Shown piece after piece: positions 46,438-55,480 of a DNA stretch of 64,000 nucleotides. The notes under the pieces are model-generated. The model worked only from the letters and a program-made list of their open reading frames with translations. It had not been told where the DNA came from and searched no databases. The DNA is taken from assembly GCA_027391075.1 (NCBI GenBank), contig DAHYHI010000005.1, positions 73,421 through 137,420 of the forward strand, written 5' to 3'. The position numbers and the translations under genes are program-made. Positions within the stretch are counted from its first letter, which is position 1, and every line of letters starts with the position of its first letter. This DNA is from JAJZAM01 sp027391075 (GTDB lineage Bacteria > Actinomycetota > Acidimicrobiia > Acidimicrobiales > Palsa-688).

Positions 46438-47897
46438 CAGTCCTGGTGATAGACGTCGGATCCACCAGCATCCGCGCTTCGATAGTCGCCGCTGACGGCA
46501 CAGTGTCGTTCCAGACTAGGCGTCTTGCGCCTCCTGCAACACCGTTCCCAGGTCTGGTCGAGATAGACCCTACCGCGCTCGCCTCTGGTGTGCTGGAATG
46601 CGCTGAGCGCACCCTTGGCGAGGCTCGCCAAGCTAGCGTTATGCCTACCTCGATAGCCGTTACGGCCCAGCGGGCGTCCGCTGTCGCATGGAACGCCAGG
46701 ACCGGCGCTCCCCTGGCTACCGGCCTTGCATGGCAAGACCTTCGCACTGCGGGTACCTGCCTTGAGCTCCAAGACCGGGGACTTCGACTATCGCCGAGTG
46801 AGTCCGCCACGAAGTTCGCATGGCAAGTTCAACAAGCCCTCGCCGAAGGCGTCGAACCCGCCGTTATCCGCCTCGGGACCGTGGAGTCGTGGGTGGCCTG
46901 GAACCTGACCCGATCGGGACGCCACATCACCGACCCGAGCAACGCAGCGGTGACGGGCCTTTACAGCATCACCGGAGGCACCTGGAACGACGCTGTCCTG
47001 GAGGCTCTGGGACTAGACCGTAACTGGCTTCCCGAGGTGGTCGACACCTGTGCCGAGCATGGTATAGCCGACGCACTTTCGGTTCCGTTGCCTCTGCGCT
47101 GCCTTGTAGGCGACCAGCAGGCTTCCCTCGCCGGCCAAGGGGCTACACTGCCCGGTCTGGGCAAGGCCACCTTCGGAACGGGTGGAATGCTCGACGTTTG
47201 CACGGGACAGGCGGCGCCTGGCTCGGCTATTCGAAGCGGTCACGGATGCTTCCCGATAGTTGCGTGGAGCCGGGCCGGGGCGGTCACATGGGGGGTAGAG
47301 GCCCTGATGCTCACAGCTGGGTCCGCCGTCGAATGGCTAGTCGAGGACCTCGGGGTCCTGTCGGACGCCGCGGAGTCTGAGAACGTCGCTGCTTCCTGCG
47401 AGGATAGCGACGGAGTCGTGGTCGTCCCGGCATTCCTGGGCCAGGCCACACCCCAATGGGATTTCGGGGCTCGCGGTGCCGTGTTCGGCCTCTCCAGGGG
47501 CACTGGTGTCGCCAACCTCGTCCGGGCCGTTCTCGAAGGTGTGGCGCACGGGGGGGCAGACCTTCTCGAAGCCGCCGAAGCTGACAGCGCGATCACCATA
47601 GGATCTCTGCGAGTTGACGGGGGCATGTCAGCCAACCGAGTTTTCCTGCAAGCTTTGGCTGACGCGTGCGGGCGGCCCGTTGAGGTTTCCCCCGAGCTAG
47701 AAGCGACGACAGTCGGAGCCGGGAACCTTGCCGGCCTCGTAGACGGAACTTGGGACTCGCTGGAGGAAATCGCCAAGGCGTGGAAGCCCAAAGAGATCGT
47801 GGTGCCGTCGGGACGTGATCCGCAGCGGGATCGTTGGCGCCGGGCAGTGGAACGCGCCTTGGGATGGCATCCCGAGTTATCCGCAATACAGTTTTAG
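46434..47897 (+). CDS. FGGY-family carbohydrate kinase (glycerol/xylulose kinase type)
   Basis: A 487-residue kinase. N-terminal phosphate loop IDVGSTSIRA, the FGGY signature 1 region with TAQRASAVAWN, and the ATP-binding GGMSANRVFLQALAD near the C-terminus. The context (glpD) suggests glycerol as substrate, giving the glycerol-3-phosphate that glpD oxidises. GTG 46434 overlaps the previous stop (GTGA). Confidence 0.88.
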   Translation: MTVLVIDVGSTSIRASIVAADGTVSFQTRRLAPPATPFPGLVEIDPTALASGVLECAERTLGEARQASVMPTSIAVTAQRASAVAWNARTGAPLATGLAWQDLRTAGTCLELQDRGLRLSPSESATKFAWQVQQALAEGVEPAVIRLGTVESWVAWNLTRSGRHITDPSNAAVTGLYSITGGTWNDAVLEALGLDRNWLPEVVDTCAEHGIADALSVPLPLRCLVGDQQASLAGQGATLPGLGKATFGTGGMLDVCTGQAAPGSAIRSGHGCFPIVAWSRAGAVTWGVEALMLTAGSAVEWLVEDLGVLSDAAESENVAASCEDSDGVVVVPAFLGQATPQWDFGARGAVFGLSRGTGVANLVRAVLEGVAHGGADLLEAAEADSAITIGSLRVDGGMSANRVFLQALADACGRPVEVSPELEATTVGAGNLAGLVDGTWDSLEEIAKAWKPKEIVVPSGRDPQRDRWRRAVERALGWHPELSAIQF

Positions 47898-47938
47898 CAC
47901 GGGCGGTCGCCTGCGACACGAGGACTTCCTAGCTGCGC

Positions 47939-49102
47939 TCAGCTGGCGCCGGTGGCCATTAGGGCCATCACGCTGACCACCACTGCCAGCGGGGCTGCCA
48001 CCGCACCCATCTTGACCGCCCGGCGTACCCCTGCGGGCTCTCCTGCGGCACGGGCCGAGGATATCCACAGCACCCAGGCCAGTGAACCCGAGACGAAGAA
48101 GTTGGGGCCGACGTCCAGTCCGATCAGCAGCGACAGGGGGTGCGATACGGCACGGGCGGACAACAGGGACGCCGCCGGGAGGTTGTTGATGAGAACCGTC
48201 GACACGGCAGCTAACGCCGCTGTGGCAAACGGGTCGAGGTGCCCGAGCACGTCCGCGGGACCCGACCACAGACGTCCCAAGGTCCCCACGCCCACAGCGA
48301 GCCCCAACAGGCCTGCCAGTACCGGCAGATTGAGAACGTCCTCCACGGTGGAGACGCTGAGGCGCTTCCCCCGAAGGCGCCAGGCGGCCGCAGCCAACCC
48401 GATGCCAGCTACGACAAGCGAAGGGGAGCCTACGGTCAGCATCGCAATGACCGCCGCGCCGATCGCTACCGCCCCGACCCCTAGGAGCGGTCGCGACCGG
48501 GGCGCTTGCGCCGGGACGCCCTCACCGTCGGATTCGCTGCCCCCCCGGTAAGCCTGCAGCGCACGGCGCGACGCCACAGCTATAACCGCAGTTGTGACCA
48601 CGCTCGCTGCGATCCACGGCAGGACCATCCGGGAGGCAAACTGGCCCGCTGACGCATTGGAATGCGCTACCACTATCAAGTTGGTCAAGTTAGAGCCCGG
48701 GAGGACGAGCGAGCCTGCGTTGGCCAGAAGTATGCACGCAGGGAGTAGAGCTCCACTGACAGGAGCTTGGCTCTCCTCGCCCTGGGACCTGCCGGCGCTG
48801 ACAGCGATAGGCGTCAAGAAGGCGACTGACGTGTCCAAGTTGAGCACGGCGCTCACCACGACGATCAGCAATGCAAGGCCGCTGAATAGCAGGACCGGGG
48901 TCGGACACACCCTGCCGAGAGCCCTCCCCGCTGCGACGAACAGCCCGTCCGACGCAGCCACGAGACCGACCAGGAGCAGGCCGGCTACGAGAACGAACGC
49001 CGGCCATGCCTGCCCCGCTGCAGATCCTGCCGCAGACGGGTTGACCGCTGCTGCCACTACCGCCGCTGCGACACCGGCGACGGTCAGATACCAGGCGCGC
49101 AT
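47939..49102 (-). CDS. ArsB/NhaD-type membrane transporter
   Basis: A 387-residue integral membrane protein with about 10 helices. The ion-transporter superfamily pieces are VLNLDTSVAFLTPIAV, ANAGSLVLPGSNLTNLIV and LINNLPAASLLSA with GPNFFVSGSLAWVLW. These match the ArsB/NhaD group (arsenite efflux or cation/H+ antiport). No arsenic genes are nearby, so the substrate is open. It is convergent with the FGGY kinase. Confidence 0.82.
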   Translation of the reverse strand: MRAWYLTVAGVAAAVVAAAVNPSAAGSAAGQAWPAFVLVAGLLLVGLVAASDGLFVAAGRALGRVCPTPVLLFSGLALLIVVVSAVLNLDTSVAFLTPIAVSAGRSQGEESQAPVSGALLPACILLANAGSLVLPGSNLTNLIVVAHSNASAGQFASRMVLPWIAASVVTTAVIAVASRRALQAYRGGSESDGEGVPAQAPRSRPLLGVGAVAIGAAVIAMLTVGSPSLVVAGIGLAAAAWRLRGKRLSVSTVEDVLNLPVLAGLLGLAVGVGTLGRLWSGPADVLGHLDPFATAALAAVSTVLINNLPAASLLSARAVSHPLSLLIGLDVGPNFFVSGSLAWVLWISSARAAGEPAGVRRAVKMGAVAAPLAVVVSVMALMATGAS

Positions 49103-49147
49103 CAGCCTCCGGCCGAGCCGGCCGCTCCCAGTATCAGCACAGTCCGC

Positions 49148-49810
49148 CTAGCCTGTAGGTCCCGGACCTGCCAGGAACTCGACGCGTCGTGCGACGTTCA
49201 CAGCGTGATCTCCGAGACGCTCGAAGAACCTGGCGACCAAAGTCATATCCATAGTCACCGGAATCGACATCTTGCCCGAGGCGAGCTCCGCTATGAGGGC
49301 AGCATGAAGGCTGTCGAGGTCCTCGTCACGCTCGTCGAGGCGTTCGGCTGCGTCACGATCCTTGTCGTACCACGACTCGGCCGCGTGCCTCCACATCTCC
49401 GCCCCGATCGCCCCCATCCTCTCGACTATCCCGCGGCAGCGCGGGGTCATCTCGCCGGAGAGCCCGTGGTCGGCGTAGCGTGCGATGTGCACGACGAGGT
49501 CGTGGGAGCGCTCGAGCTCGGGGACTATCCGCAGAACACTGAGCAAAAGGCGCAGGTCGGCGGGTCCGACCGCCATCTGCGCTATCTGGTGGTTGGCGAG
49601 GTCCTCGATCTCCACGTAGAGGTCGTCGATCACCTGCTCCCTCTCGGCGAGGATTTGGAACAGGTCGTTGTCCCCGCTGAGGAGGGCGTGCGTCGCCCCA
49701 GCGAGGTCGTCTGCTACCAAAGCGAACAGCCTGATCGTCTTGGACTCGATCTCGCGGACCGGCAAAGGTGAGTTGGAATCACTCCACTGATGAACGCCGA
49801 CTCCTGCCAT
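49148..49810 (-). CDS. phoU: PhoU-family phosphate regulator
   Basis: A 220-residue all-helical protein with two PhoU repeats; the metal motifs are ERSHDLVVH in the first and ERLGDHAVNVARR in the second. PhoU mediates between the phosphate transporter and the phosphate two-component system, which could be the SenX3/RegX3-like pair at 31-33 kb. No pst genes are in the window. Confidence 0.92.
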   Translation of the reverse strand: MAGVGVHQWSDSNSPLPVREIESKTIRLFALVADDLAGATHALLSGDNDLFQILAEREQVIDDLYVEIEDLANHQIAQMAVGPADLRLLLSVLRIVPELERSHDLVVHIARYADHGLSGEMTPRCRGIVERMGAIGAEMWRHAAESWYDKDRDAAERLDERDEDLDSLHAALIAELASGKMSIPVTMDMTLVARFFERLGDHAVNVARRVEFLAGPGPTG

Positions 49811-49881
49811 TACCCCGAGCGTAGCTGGTCAGCCCGGCGGTGAACACCGCTTGGAGCTGCCAGCGTGTGGGTTGGGCGGGC

Positions 49882-52485
49882 TCAGTCCTCCTCGCCTGTT
49901 GGGCGGCCGGCCTTCATCGGCAGCTTGTTGCGCCATACCCCGTCTGCGGCGTGCAGGGCGGCTGCTACTGCTCCGGCTGTCGGCACGAGGCCGATCTCTC
50001 CCACCCCTTTTATTCCATAAGGGGCTCTAGGTTGGGGTACCTCCACGAGCTTTACCTCTATGGGAGGAACGTCTTTTGCTCTGAGAATCCCGAGCGAGCG
50101 GAGCGTCGTCTTGGTTGGATACCCTTTGGCGTCGGACGGGAACTCTTCGCTCAGTGCGTAGCCAAGACCCATGTGCACAGCCCCCTCGATCTGGCCGACG
50201 CACAGCAGGGGGTTGACGGCTCGCCCGACGTCGTGAGCTGCCAGAACTTTCTCGATGGCGCCCGTTTCGGGGTCCGCTACGACGAGCTGAGCTGCATAAC
50301 CGAAAGCCGAGTGTATGGTCGGGTTGTCGACCTCCCCCAAATGCTGGGTCCAGTCCACGACGAACTCTCCTTGGAAGTCCACACCGGGGACCCTGCCAGC
50401 GGCATCAGCCCTCCTGCAAGCGTCGCGTACAGCCCCGGCTCCCATCAGGGTACCGCGACTTCCGGTGGTCTGGCCGTCCCCGAGCTCCCGACTGGTGTCG
50501 ACGAGAACCATGACCTTCGCCGGGTTCAAGCCTAGCTCTTCCACCGCTACTTGAAGGGCGACGGTGTTGATGCCCTGTCCCATCTCGGTCCAACCGTGGC
50601 GGACTTCGACTGTACCGTCGTCGCAGAAGCGTACGACCGCACGAGACACTTCGCGGTACCCGTTGCCGAGGCCGGAGTTCTTCAAGCCGAGGCCGATCCC
50701 GACGGCTTTGCCGGCGACCCTGGCCTCCTCATAGGCCCCTGAAAGAGCGTCAAGGCACTGCAGGGCCCCAGCGCAGCCTTCGTCCATCACTTGGCCAGGA
50801 CCCCACACATCCCCAGGGTGGATGACGTTCCTCCGACGGATCTCCAAGCCTGAGATCCCCGCAAGCTCTGCGAGGCGGTCCATGATCCCCTCCATGGCGA
50901 ACTGGGCTTGGTTGGCACCGAAGCCACGGAAGGCCCCGCACACCGGGTTGTTCGTTCTCACAGCCACCGACTCCACGTCCACCGCTGGAACCCGGTAAGG
51001 GCCGGTGGCATGACCGGCGGCACGTTCGAGCACTTTCATTCCTACGCTCGCGTACGCCCCCGAGTCGCCGACCATCCTCGCCCGTACCGCCGTCAACCTG
51101 CCCTCGACGTCACAGCCGGCCTCGTAGACCATGGTGATGGGGTGACGCTTGGCGTGCACGAGGAAGCTCTCCTCGCGTGAAAGGGTGCATTTGACCGGGC
51201 TGCCGACAAGCCAGGCGGCGAGGGCTGCGTGAGCCTGGTTGGACATGTCCTCCTTGCCCCCGAAGGCACCGCCGTTCGAGACGAGCTCGACGCTTACCTT
51301 GTCCACGCCGACGCCAAGACAGGCAGCGATCTGGTCCCGGTCGTCCCAGATACCCTGCCCTCCCGAGTACACGTGCAGGCCCCCGTCGGGCCGGGGGACC
51401 GCCAGGGTGGACTCCGGCTCGAGGAATGCGTGCTCCACCCGCTGGGTCTCGAAGGTCTCCGAGACGGTGTAGGCGCTTTCACTTAGTGCCCGGTCGACGT
51501 CACTGCGTGAGTAAGACGACACCGACAGTATGTTGCCGTCCGTGCCCCACACGGCGACCTCGTCGCTCGACAACGCCTGACCCGGATCGACGATTGGTTC
51601 GAGGACCTCATAGTCGACGTCTACCAAAGCCGTTGCCCGGCGGGCCTGGTCTCTGGTGTCGGCGACGACTACAGCTAGGACGTCCCCGACATAAGAAGTC
51701 CTGCCACCAACTGGGATCATTACCGGCCAGTCCTTGTGCAAGATGCCAACTCTGAGATCACCTGGGATATCCGCAGCTGTCAGCACGGCGCGCACGCCAG
51801 GAGCTTCAAGCGCGCGGGTAGTGTCGACGTTGAGCACCTCGGCGCGAGCGTGGTCGGTCAGCCTGAGAGCGGCGTGCAGGATTCCCGGCACCCGCAAGTC
51901 GTCGACGTATCCACGGTCACCCAGCGCTAGCGCCTCAGCCTCGTAGCGGGTGCCGGTGGATCCGACGCCCCCGGGCAGGGCCGCCTCGCAGTCTTCACCG
52001 TGCGCCACGGCGCATATAGCATCCAAAATTTTGACGTACCCGGTGCACCTGCACAGGTGAGCGCCGAGATGCCTGCTCATGTCCTCCCGAGATAGCCCGG
52101 TGCCTTTCTTGTCGACCTGGGCCTTCGCCCGCATGACGATACCCGGGATGCAAAATCCGCATTGCAACCCCCCGTGAGCGGCGAAGGCTCGTGCGTAGCG
52201 CTGTCTCTCTGCTTCGGGGAGCCCTTCGAGAGTCACTACCGATCGACCGGCCGCCTTGGCGACTGGGTACTGGCAGGACACGGTGACCTTGGAGTCGACC
52301 ATTACAGTGCAGCAGCCACATTGTCCCGACGGCGAACAGCCGTCTTTAGCCGAGGTTATGCCCAATTCCTCGCGGAGTGCCGCTAACAAGTGCGGGTGGT
52401 CAGCCCTGACCGACACCCCGACACCGTTGACCGTCATGGTGACAGTTTCATTATCGACGTTCTCGGCGGCTTGTAGTGTCGTCAT
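49882..52485 (-). CDS. Molybdenum hydroxylase, fused [2Fe-2S] and Mo subunits (xanthine dehydrogenase-like)
   Basis: An 867-residue enzyme. N-terminal [2Fe-2S] domains (about 1-165) with Cys in GCSPSGQCGCCTV and CGFCIPG ... CRCTGY; the rest is the molybdopterin subunit with GGAFGGKED, CGAFRGFGANQ, TEMGQGIN and the catalytic Glu in IKGVGEIGLVPTAGAV. This order without a FAD domain matches the family annotated as selenium-dependent xanthine dehydrogenase and also resembles aldehyde oxidoreductase. It should hydroxylate a purine or other N-heterocycle. No FAD subunit or XdhC-type maturase is in the window. It follows the D-carbamoylase by 34 bp, ATG preceded by GAAGGTG. Confidence 0.88.
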   Translation of the reverse strand: MTTLQAAENVDNETVTMTVNGVGVSVRADHPHLLAALREELGITSAKDGCSPSGQCGCCTVMVDSKVTVSCQYPVAKAAGRSVVTLEGLPEAERQRYARAFAAHGGLQCGFCIPGIVMRAKAQVDKKGTGLSREDMSRHLGAHLCRCTGYVKILDAICAVAHGEDCEAALPGGVGSTGTRYEAEALALGDRGYVDDLRVPGILHAALRLTDHARAEVLNVDTTRALEAPGVRAVLTAADIPGDLRVGILHKDWPVMIPVGGRTSYVGDVLAVVVADTRDQARRATALVDVDYEVLEPIVDPGQALSSDEVAVWGTDGNILSVSSYSRSDVDRALSESAYTVSETFETQRVEHAFLEPESTLAVPRPDGGLHVYSGGQGIWDDRDQIAACLGVGVDKVSVELVSNGGAFGGKEDMSNQAHAALAAWLVGSPVKCTLSREESFLVHAKRHPITMVYEAGCDVEGRLTAVRARMVGDSGAYASVGMKVLERAAGHATGPYRVPAVDVESVAVRTNNPVCGAFRGFGANQAQFAMEGIMDRLAELAGISGLEIRRRNVIHPGDVWGPGQVMDEGCAGALQCLDALSGAYEEARVAGKAVGIGLGLKNSGLGNGYREVSRAVVRFCDDGTVEVRHGWTEMGQGINTVALQVAVEELGLNPAKVMVLVDTSRELGDGQTTGSRGTLMGAGAVRDACRRADAAGRVPGVDFQGEFVVDWTQHLGEVDNPTIHSAFGYAAQLVVADPETGAIEKVLAAHDVGRAVNPLLCVGQIEGAVHMGLGYALSEEFPSDAKGYPTKTTLRSLGILRAKDVPPIEVKLVEVPQPRAPYGIKGVGEIGLVPTAGAVAAALHAADGVWRNKLPMKAGRPTGEED

Positions 52486-52519
52486 TTGGAATCACCTTCG
52501 TTGAAAGAGTGTTGAAATC

Positions 52520-53461
52520 TCACGGCCGTTCCCTCCCTCGACTGGACTTGCCGTTATCGCTCTCGGTGAGGATGGCGTAGCACTCCGGGCGGCGGTATCG
52601 ATCGAAGTCGAACAGCGTCTCTTTGTACTTGGCGCACCAGTCGATGTCGCATTCCGCGATGATCACCTCGTCCCCGTTGGTGATCGTCTGCGCGACAATC
52701 TGGCCCGACGGTGCGACTATGCAACTCTGAGCGAGGGAGTCGACTCCCTCCTCCATGCCGCCTTTGGCCGTCGCGACGACCCAGGTGCCGTTTTGGTACG
52801 CGCCGGCTTGGAGCACCAACTGGTTGTGAAAGCCGGCTAGCACGTCCTGCGAGGGGTCGGGAGCATAATGTATCGGCGTGTTATAGCCGCAGAGGATCAT
52901 CTCCACCCCCTGCAACCCCATAACCCGGTAGGTCTCGGGCCAGCGCCGGTCATTGCAGATCATCATTCCCACCCGGGCGCCGAGGAAGTCGTGCACGGCG
53001 AAGCCGTCAGGGCTCGGCTCGAAGTAATAGCGCTCCAGGTGCTGGAATGGTCGCCACGGCTCGTTTGTCTCATGGCCGGGGATGTGAACCTTGCGGTACT
53101 TGGCTGCGATCGACCCATGTCGGTCGACGATCACGGAAGTGTTATAGCGATGACCTTGCGGGGTCAGCTCCGCATATCCGAGGAAGAAGCCCACCTGACG
53201 CCTCGCCGCCTCTTCGAAGAGGGCCTTGGTGTCAGGCCCGGGCATCTCTGTCTCGTACCAGTGGTCAGCGACATACAACGGTTCCTGCCACCAGCGAGGG
53301 AAGAACGTGGTGAGCGCCAGCTCGGGGAACACGACCAGGTCGGCACCCCGGTCTGCTGACTGAACGAGCATGTCGAGCAGTCTCTCGACGACGCCGGCCC
53401 TGGTGTCGTTGCGCGCTACCGGGCCCATCTGGGCGGCTGCCACCACCAGGCGACGGCTCAC
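52520..53461 (-). CDS. Nitrilase-superfamily N-carbamoyl-D-amino-acid hydrolase
   Basis: A 313-residue carbon-nitrogen hydrolase. The Glu-Lys-Cys triad is in FPELAL, KYRKVHIPG and MMICNDRRWPE; the last is the hallmark of N-carbamoyl-D-amino-acid amidohydrolases, and GGYNTP-like CGYNTPIHY plus HNQLVLQAGAYQNGTWV also fit. It releases CO2 and ammonia from a carbamoyl amino acid. GTG 53461 overlaps the stop of the next gene upstream (GTGA). Confidence 0.88.
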   Translation of the reverse strand: MSRRLVVAAAQMGPVARNDTRAGVVERLLDMLVQSADRGADLVVFPELALTTFFPRWWQEPLYVADHWYETEMPGPDTKALFEEAARRQVGFFLGYAELTPQGHRYNTSVIVDRHGSIAAKYRKVHIPGHETNEPWRPFQHLERYYFEPSPDGFAVHDFLGARVGMMICNDRRWPETYRVMGLQGVEMILCGYNTPIHYAPDPSQDVLAGFHNQLVLQAGAYQNGTWVVATAKGGMEEGVDSLAQSCIVAPSGQIVAQTITNGDEVIIAECDIDWCAKYKETLFDFDRYRRPECYAILTESDNGKSSRGRERP

Positions 53462-54732
53462 CCCGCGACCCCGACGGCTTCCACCTGGGAACCAAGGACG
53501 TCCGTGTCTGCGAGGTCCAACAGGACCTGGAGCAGCACGTTCGTCCCGGCCTCGAGGTGCCCGGTGTCGGTGAACTCCTTCGGGTTGTGGCTGATACCGC
53601 CGACGCTCGGGACGAAGATCATCCCCGCTGGACACATGCGTGCGAGCATCTGCGCGTCGTGACCGGCGCCTGATGCCAGGCGCCGCACGGAAAGCCCCAA
53701 GCCAAGGGCCTTGGCCTCGACCAACGACACCACTGTCGGGTCGAACTCGACCGGCGCAAAGCGTGCGAGCCTACGCGTCGACCAAGAAACGCCTTCGCGC
53801 CGGCAGATCTCATCTATCTCCTCCGCGAGTTTCGCCTCGGCTCCGGCGAGGAGGTCCTCGTCGGTGTTGCGCAGATCGACGGTCATGGACGCCTTCGCTG
53901 CGACGACGTTCACCAAGTTCGGCACGAGCTCCAGCCGGCCTACCGTCGCGACCTGGTCAGCTCCCATTCCGACGGCTAGGCGACGGGCTTGCACGGCGAT
54001 CTCGGCGGCGACTAGTCCGGGGTCGTGGCGGTATGACATTGGCGTCGTGCCCGCGTGGTTGGACTGGCCCACCAGCGTCAGTTCCTGCCAGGAGATCCCT
54101 TGTACCCCTGTAACAGCCCCGATGTCGTCGCCGTGCGCCTCGAGGACTGGACCCTGCTCTATGTGCAACTCGACGTACGCGTAGGGCGCCAGGCCCGGGC
54201 AGGGTGCCGATCCCACATAGCCGATTCGGGCAAGTTCGTCTCCGAGCCTCGCCCCGTCGGAGGCTACGATATCGCGGGCTTCTTCAACGCCGAGGCCGCC
54301 ACAGTAGACGAGGCTTCCGAGCATGTCCGGGGAGAAGCGGGCACCTTCCTCGTCGGTGAAAAAGGCGACTGCCAGGGGACGGCGGGTCGCGACTCCGGCC
54401 TGTGACAGGGTTTCGATCACCTCCAGACCGGCGAGCACCCCCAGGTTGCCGTCGTAGATGCCTCCTGTGGCCACCGTGTCTATGTGCGAGCCGCACATGA
54501 CCGGCGGGCCATCAGACAGTCCTGGCCGTGTCGCTACCACGTTGCCGATCTCGTCGATGCTGATGTCTAAGCCGAGGTCTTCCATCCAGGCGACCACCAG
54601 GTCACGACCGGCGCGGTCCTCGTCTGTCAGTGCGAGGCGGGCGCAGCCTCCGTCGCCGGTAGAGCCGATCTCGCCCAACTCCGCTAGCCTGGCGGTTAGC
54701 CTCCCGATGTCGATCCGAAGGTCTTCGTGCAC
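53458..54732 (-). CDS. Zn-dependent N-carbamoyl-L-amino-acid hydrolase / allantoate amidohydrolase
   Basis: A 424-residue M20-type metallohydrolase (AllC/HyuC family). The metal ligands are in CGSHIDTVATGGIYDGNLG, FFTDEEGARF, LHIEQGPVLE and GISHNPKEFT. It removes the carbamoyl group from ureido acids such as allantoate, ureidopropionate or N-carbamoyl-L-amino acids. The GTG at 54732 is preferred; the TTG at 54789 would place 19 codons across the promoter/operator region. First gene of the carbamoylase-XDH operon. Confidence 0.9.
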   Translation of the reverse strand: MHEDLRIDIGRLTARLAELGEIGSTGDGGCARLALTDEDRAGRDLVVAWMEDLGLDISIDEIGNVVATRPGLSDGPPVMCGSHIDTVATGGIYDGNLGVLAGLEVIETLSQAGVATRRPLAVAFFTDEEGARFSPDMLGSLVYCGGLGVEEARDIVASDGARLGDELARIGYVGSAPCPGLAPYAYVELHIEQGPVLEAHGDDIGAVTGVQGISWQELTLVGQSNHAGTTPMSYRHDPGLVAAEIAVQARRLAVGMGADQVATVGRLELVPNLVNVVAAKASMTVDLRNTDEDLLAGAEAKLAEEIDEICRREGVSWSTRRLARFAPVEFDPTVVSLVEAKALGLGLSVRRLASGAGHDAQMLARMCPAGMIFVPSVGGISHNPKEFTDTGHLEAGTNVLLQVLLDLADTDVLGSQVEAVGVAG

Positions 54733-54751
54733 TCTTACAAAATGACGCGCT

Positions 54752-54785
54752 CTTGACTGAATGTCAAGGCGAATTTTATAATTCG
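54752..54785. promoter_or_regulatory. Divergent promoter with two inverted repeats
   Basis: CTTGAC-5-GTCAAG (54752-54768) and CGAATT-4-AATTCG (54770-54785) lie side by side. They overlap a plus-strand promoter, TTGACT (54753-54758), 17 bp, TTATAA (54776-54781), serving the regulator at 54791. A TTGACA on the other strand (54767-54762) may serve the hydrolase operon. Likely autoregulated by the divergent HTH protein. Confidence 0.6.
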
Positions 54786-54790
54786 TCAAG

Positions 54791-55447
54791 ATGGGTTCTG
54801 GGGTGGCTACACTCTTTGCCGTGGTCTACGCGAAGGTGGACTTTACGGTCGAGCCTTTCACCGACGGAGAGCTAGGACCTCACGTACGGGCGGCCCTGGC
54901 GGCGGTCCGTGCCAGCGGGTACGAACCCGAGGTAGGCCCGTTCGGCAACTCGATGACCGGTCCTGTCGACTCCGTGCTCGCGGCCGCGTCGGCGGCCATC
55001 GAGGCGGCCTTCCATGCCGGGGCTAGCGGCGTGGCTATGACAGTGACCAAACGGGCTTCCGGCGACGAGGCCGCAGCATTCCTCGAAGCCGTCCGCCCCG
55101 TCGTGTCAGCCCTCGGAGCGCGGATCGTCGGGACCGCTGACATGTCCGACGCGGCGTTGCCTTTGAAATGGAGAGGTGAGGTCGTCGCTGGGGTCGAACG
55201 CACCGCCGGGACAGCCCAGACCGCTGGCTACCACAACGGTCTGAGCGCGTTGGTAGGCGATGTCGAGACAGCCCTGGGCGCTGCGTTGTCTGACCTCGAC
55301 CGAGCGTCGAAGCAGCGGGCTGTCCGGATGCTCGACGAGCGCGGGGCGTTCCTAATCCGCAACGCCGTCGAGGAAGTCGCCGACACGATGGGCGTGTCGC
55401 GGGTGACTGTCTACAACTACCTCAACGCGACCCGCGCCAACTCCTGA
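54791..55447 (+). CDS. Regulator: YkoF/MTH1187-like ligand-binding domain fused to YheO-type HTH
   Basis: A 218-residue protein. The N-terminal half (about 8-90) resembles thiamine/hydroxymethylpyrimidine-binding proteins of the MTH1187/YkoF type (DFTVEPFTDGELGPHV, VGPFGNSMTG), possibly with a second, weaker copy (about 90-155). The C-terminal part (about 165-215) resembles the HTH_22 domain of YheO/DauR: LDERGAFLIRNAVEEVADTMGVSR then VTVYNYL. It sits between the two halves of the catabolic locus and is divergent from the carbamoylase operon, so it probably senses a pyrimidine-like ligand and controls that operon. The -10 box lies 9 bases before the ATG, which suggests a leaderless mRNA. Confidence 0.7.
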   Translation: MGSGVATLFAVVYAKVDFTVEPFTDGELGPHVRAALAAVRASGYEPEVGPFGNSMTGPVDSVLAAASAAIEAAFHAGASGVAMTVTKRASGDEAAAFLEAVRPVVSALGARIVGTADMSDAALPLKWRGEVVAGVERTAGTAQTAGYHNGLSALVGDVETALGAALSDLDRASKQRAVRMLDERGAFLIRNAVEEVADTMGVSRVTVYNYLNATRANS

Positions 55448-55460
55448 CGACCCGCCCGCA

Positions 55461-55479
55461 CGGCCGGGCGACCCGGCCG
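55461..55479. terminator. Hairpin between convergent genes
   Basis: CGGCCGGG (55461-55468) and CCCGGCCG (55472-55479) pair perfectly around a CGA loop, between the stops of the regulator (55447) and the amidohydrolase (55481). Confidence 0.6.
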
Positions 55480-55480
55480 C

